Positions 26,801 through 32,800 of a stretch of 64,000 nucleotides of DNA are shown one piece after another. The notes below the pieces were generated by a model. It was not told the DNA's origin and did not search any database. It saw only the letters and a program-made list of their open reading frames with translations. The stretch is from Bactrocera neohumeralis (Eukaryota > Arthropoda > Insecta > Diptera > Tephritidae): assembly GCF_024586455.1 (NCBI RefSeq), contig NC_065919.1, positions 19,028,017 to 19,092,016 of the forward strand, in the 5' to 3' direction. The first letter of the stretch is position 1; each line of letters opens with the position of its first letter. Made by a program: the position numbers and the translations under genes.

Positions 26801-29800
26801 CGTTTGAGCGGTTAGGTGAGAAGTTGGCTGCGAAAAAATCAAAGAGTTCGGCGGTTATCGAAAGAAATTATTGATTCAACGATAAAGTATTATACTTGAA
26901 TGCAGCAAAATAATAAAATCATTATATTCAAGTTAATGGTTAATTAACATATATCAATCAATTGAATTCATTACTATCCGCGTCCTCTATTGTAAATTAA
27001 CTAACAGAGCTACTATAGCTACCAAAATTATCAAAAAAAAAAAAAAAATCAGCCGACATGGCGTATGCGTAAAATATTTGTCTAAAGTCTAAGGGCCCTT
27101 TTCTCAATGGCTATGGTTAACAGCCATCTGTCAGTTAATTTTTAGTTAGAAAAAAGGTTCTTTACCGAAAGAAAGAGTATTGATTAAGTTAAAAAGTACT
27201 TAAACGACGAATGGCTGCTATCAGCTATGGAGAAAACGGAACATAGAATTTAATTACTTGGGCGCAAATTTAAACTGGAACAAGAAAAAACGTTAACTTC
27301 GGTTGCACCGAAGCTAAATACCCTTCACAGGTGCATTTCTGTTAGTAACTATGTGTTCAGTTTGTATGGAAGCTATATGCTAAAGTTAACCGATCTGATC
27401 AATTTCTTCGGAGATTACATTGTTGCTTTAGAAAATAACATATACAAAATTTCGTTAATATATCTTGTCAAATGTGAAAGTTATGCATACAAGAACTTGA
27501 TTCCGATCGTTCAGTTTGTATGGCAGCTATATGTTATAGTAGTCCGATATCGGCAGTTCCGACAAATGAGCAGCTTCTTGAAGAGAAAATGATGTTTGCA
27601 AAATTTCAAAACGATATCTTTAAAACTGAGGGACTAGTTCGTATATATAAAGACAGACGGACAGACGGACGGATAGACAGACAGACGAAAAGATCGCTAA
27701 ATAGACTCAGCTCGACATACTAATCATTTATATATATACTTTATAGGGTCCCCGACGATTCCTTCTGGGTGTTACAAACTTCGTGACAAACTTAATATAT
27801 CCTGTTCAGGGTATAAAAATATAATAAATAATGAATATAATGAAATATTTAAATAATAATAAAAGCAAAAGTCAAAACGTTCATAATTCACACGAAATCA
27901 TTCACTAAAATTTCTTATTCAAAAGGTTTTAAATCTATAGAAACTTGTTGTAAATTTTTTCAAAGGGAAATCATTTAGCAAGTCTACGTATGGAAGTACT
28001 ACACACAGTTTTCAATAATTTTTGATAACTAACTGCCTTAAAACAAGCTTAAATATTTGTTTTGTTCTTCAAAATTCTCGAACAATGGTCAATATATACA
28101 CTATCTAGTCAACTGTACCGAAGAAAAGTAAAGCAATAGCTTTGAAAGGAGGCTCGAAGGTTTGATACGATCTTTTCTAAAGTTTAGGTTTACGTAAGGG
28201 TAAAATTCACTTTCCATTTCAAGAAAATATCTTTGCAATTTTTGGAAGCAGCTTTAAAAGTTGTAACCTTATAGGTGAACGTGCCAAAACTGGCTACTTG
28301 GCTACATCAGAATCCATTAGTTGCAATTATGTGGCATATTTTCTTTAGATTAGTAGTTTTACTGAGTTATGATCGACATTACTACCATATATACGATTGG
28401 TTCAGTTATATGTCCAGATATTCACTAAAATCATTATTTATTCAAATGTAAAAGTAAACCCAACTTACCGCTTTCCAACCTCTTATGAGTTGTACATCTC
28501 CATCGAGTGTCAGCTCAAGTACCGTGTAAAAAATATAATGAATCTAGGTACGTAATCTCTTCCAATGAATGCACTACATTACTTGGCGATTAAGCGAACT
28601 GCAATGAAACGCAAAAATTGGCAGATATTATTTAAAATTCCGGAAGTCAAAACGTATATTTCATGAATATAATGGTTATTACAATATATAAGACAAAGAT
28701 ATTTTGAGGCTTTATAACTCAGTAAAGGGAGATAAGGAAAATGTTTCTCTTAACTATATTACAATACATAAGTTATTGCCCAAAATAAGACATGATATCA
28801 CCAGAATCGAAATGATTGCAAAGATGTGAAAAATTAGTTGAACCTAGTACTAAAAAACAGAAATATGTAGAGGCAAGTGAATCAAAAATTTAAATCTAAT
28901 AAAGTTTGGATGGTTCCTCAAGATTAAAGTATATTGACTTAATTTAGCTGTTAACTATTTTTGTGGATTATATGGTAAGGCTCACTTATTTGGTCAGCAT
29001 ATGCATCTCTCTTATCCAGTTATATAAAGAAAAAATTATATAAAAGTCGGTAAAAATCGGTTATACATTGGTTATATATCAGTTATATCATAGCTTATCG
29101 GTATATAGTATAAAATTATAGAAAAATTAAAAATTGGTTATACAGCGGTTACAGATCAGTTATATATCGGTTATATCATACCTTATGGGTATAGTATATA
29201 CATTAAGTTTTTCTGAAGCTGCTTTCATGAGCAATTTATTAGAGCCCATTAGACGAAGATCGTACTATATAGCTGAAATGGGTTTTAAGGGGTCCCGCTG
29301 GTATAGGACCCTCAAATTAAGGGTGTTTTCTGAATTTTTTTTAGGGTTTAAAAAAAGAGCAATCGTTTTAAAATTTTTACAGTTTATTTATACACTTATG
29401 AAAAGTACAAAATTTTTTTTTTTAAATAAAAAAGATTTTTAACAATATTAAAAATGGCGTCCAAAAAAAGCTATCTTAAAAAATGACTCCCGGTGCCGTT
29501 GTTGATTTTGACTTTTCAGAACATCTGAAACATAAAAACCAAATAAAATTATTAATCACTAGGAGTGCAGCTATCGCTGGAACTACAACCAAAAAAAAAT
29601 TGAAAATTAAAAAAATTTCGCGCTTTTGAAGTTCAGATTCTCAAAACAGCCATTTTTGGACCAGTTTTAAATAAAAAAAAAATCGAAGTTCTTAAAATTA
29701 AAATTTGGTCGTAGTTCCGGCGATAGATATTGATCTTATAAACACCATATTAAAATTTCAAGTGATTCGGATGGATAGTTTTTTTTTTCGTCAACGGCCC

Positions 29801-32800
29801 GCCGAAAAAGGTAGTTTTGAGATAAATGACGTACAAAGCATCCATTCATTGAGCCCCTCGACCGCGCGCTACCTGCTAAAACGGCTGTAGAAGCTAAAAT
29901 AATGTGAATATCCTTCCAAAAATTTTACAGTATATTCTTAAAGGACTATACTTTCGAACTATCAAACAAACAAAAAAATCGATTTTTTGAAAATTCTAGA
30001 CCACCGGAACCCCTTAATGGCTGTGAGAACACCGCTAATGCTTGTTATGAAATCACAGTCAAAACCAACAATTCAGATAGCCACCAACGGCTACAAGCAA
30101 ACCAGTTAGTAGCTTAGTCCAAGTTTTACCACCACTTCTTTGATTTTTATTATTTTTCTTCACCACAAAACCACAGAAATTCGCTTAAGCAGGGTTAAAT
30201 AGAACTATTTTTCCTGTAACTGAAAGCAAAGTTCCGTTATAACTTGCTCAATCATTCGTACAATCTCACTTCCACGCGTTTTTTTTTATTACATCTATAG
30301 AGTTAAAGACTTCTTTCCTTTGCATTTCCACTTTTGCTTTATTTACTCATTTTGCTCTGCGCTTTACTCTTTTCATTTAATTTATTCCGGGGAGTGTCCG
30401 CTCATGTTCAAATGGTAATCAATTATTGTAGTTAATTTCCGCACGTCGCATTCATCGTATCTCACATACAAACACCCGCTTAACTGTTATCTAAGAATAT
30501 GTAACGGTATTATGCATGAGTTGAAGCTGTGGACATTCAAGAGTATATTTATAGTGAAAATTTATTTAAACGTCCGTACGCACGTACAAAACTTACCCAT
30601 TTCTAGCTCAATATTTTCTAATAAGAAAGGCAGAGAGCGAAGTAAATATAGCAAAATAACGGAACTGAAGAGCGATTGAAAAGCGCTCGTAAACGAAATA
30701 GAAGACACAGTGGTTAAATTTCAGACAGTAAAGCTTGCGGTTTCAATGATCTTTAGCTCCAATGAGGCAATATAAGTTAGCGTCAGTTGAGGTTAGGCTG
30801 CCTTGATGTATCAAGTTAGCGTGCTTAGACTCTGATGATCTTTGCAAAACCACTTAAAAGCGGTTTGAAAGTAGAAGCAGGCGGAGAAGTGACCAAAGAG
30901 AGAGATGTTGTTTTTGTTATAACGACAGAAAATAACTAATTTTGAGAAATGCGGCAGAATACATATCAAATGACTGAATAGAAATCTGAATACGTTCCTG
31001 TTACGTAGATTCGACCACACTGGGAATGGGATAATGCTCCTAAATCTTGACTAAAAGCTCTAATATAGTTTTTTTCCACCTTAATCGATCCTTTGTTGAT
31101 GTTTGCTTTCATAACTGGCCACTTACGAGTATTTCCCATTAGTCTATGAACAGCTGGTCGTAGCTTATTTTCTGTTAGTTCCTTAGGTCCGATCTTTGTA
31201 ACAGCTTAATGGATATGCATTATAAGCAAGTCTCTTTCCTGCTGCCGAACACTTTTGAAGTGATATAGGTTGGTTAACACCGATTTCTCTTCATATGTAA
31301 AGGTTAAATTTTAGCGAAGAGCCGATATGTTAGTACTTTAGTTCGATCACAACTATGATCTAATGTCATATAACTCTTTCGTCACTCCTCCAAACCATCA
31401 AAGATCTGCATTGTACCACAGCATCGTCAAAGAATTAGTCTGCATCTGTTCGCTTTAGCTAAAAGTTAAGTGAGTTCGAGTGCAGTGCTTGCGAGTTTGC
31501 TAGGCGTCGAGTTACGCTAACTGACGAGTTAACTTTCCTCTTTCATTTCTATTTGGTTTAAAAGAGAAACGGAAGGACAGACTGGCTGTACATATTTAAA
31601 AACGTACTCCTCCCCGCATTTAACTCCACGCTACCAGTTCATGTTTAACTGACTGACCAAAATTGATAGTCGAGTTGAAGTTGTGTACAATAATTGACTG
31701 CGGCAGAGGTCAAACCGAACTGCACAATGCGGTTTATCACAAAGTTTACTCGGCCGCAAGTGGCTAACTGGTCAAAGCACACATAAAGTTGCAAACAAAA
31801 ACTTCGACGAAGCACACAGCTATTCAGACACGAACTTGTGTCTGCCTACAAATTTAATCTCACATACTAATTTAGTTTATTATTAACAAACAAGTTATAC
31901 TAACCTATAGTATATATGTTATACTAACCTATAGTACACACGTTATACTAACCCAAAGTATGCATGTTAGTATATTCATATTTACACAAGCGGCAACTAA
32001 ATAGCCACAAAACTGGCCAACAAAACTTTTTATCTCCAACTTCTCGATAATTTTTTCACTTCCTATTGTTGTTTTTTTTTGTCATTACTAGATCGGCCTT
32101 TTGCGTGGTGGTCGCATGCTTGCCGAGGAGGCGCCCACCTTTTTGCGCCAACAATACAATGCCAGCTCATTGGAGGAAGTGTTTCTGAAGTTGTCTGTCT
32201 TGCAGAATATGGGACGTCGGCGCCGTTCGTCGATTGCACAGGAAATCGTCGAACAAGTGCAAGTGCCAGCCATTTCGAATCCGGCTTTAGATATGTCTGA
32301 TGAGCATAATACTGCCGATATATCGGGCGAATTCGGTGATAATATCTCGATGAATTCAGCAATACGTGATCCGATTACGGCAGCTGAGATGCCCGCTTCA
32401 CCGCTGCCAAGCGATAAGGAGCCGCCAGCAACGCTAATGCAACATTTGGATGTGATAAGTTCGCATCACATGCGCGCCTTGGTGTGGAAAAACTATTTGT
32501 GGATGTTGCGTAATGTGGGGTGAGTTGAAGAACAAACTTTTAAACTTTTTATTGAATACTAAGTGTTAGGGAATACTAGTGTAAGCAAGGCATTGCCGGT
32601 TAAGCTTCTCTTTGAATCCTTCCGAAAATTTGTGAAAACAATTTAATATCTCGGGAGGCATAGGTGAGCGAATAATGTCTAAGTTTCATTGGGGTAGATA
32701 CCACTTATGCAGTTATAGCCGAGTTTACAACAGCGTGCCAGTCGTTCTTCTTTTTCTGGGTTTCAATCCCACCACACAACTCTGGGGAGGAATAGTTCGC

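Larger units (their letters stand above)
19336..32091 (+). other. Large intron of the ABC gene (12.8 kb)
   Basis: GTAAG at 19336 and AG at 32090-32091, 12756 nt. It carries a LINE with a nested insertion (19440-21510), two mariner copies, a foldback, a dispersed dipteran repeat, a piggyBac-like MITE and, close to the acceptor, a 24-bp tandem array. The stretches 22360-25840, 26486-27097, 27816-29051 and 30018-31893 are AT-rich and show nothing coding. I saw no clear recursive splice site (a pyrimidine tract ending CAG followed by GTAAGT), but I could only scan by eye. Confidence 0.9.

Noticed and set aside
24385..30198. TTAACCCTGCT and its inverse AGCAGGGTTAA 5.8 kb apart, like a large piggyBac element
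   Set aside because: Only seven bases match inside the TTAA sites, there is no transposase between them and the sequence diverges at once; chance is likely.
31000..31200. Reverse transcriptase remnant on the minus strand
   Set aside because: Similarity is limited to a few spaced residues (FID, N, K) and cannot be told from chance.
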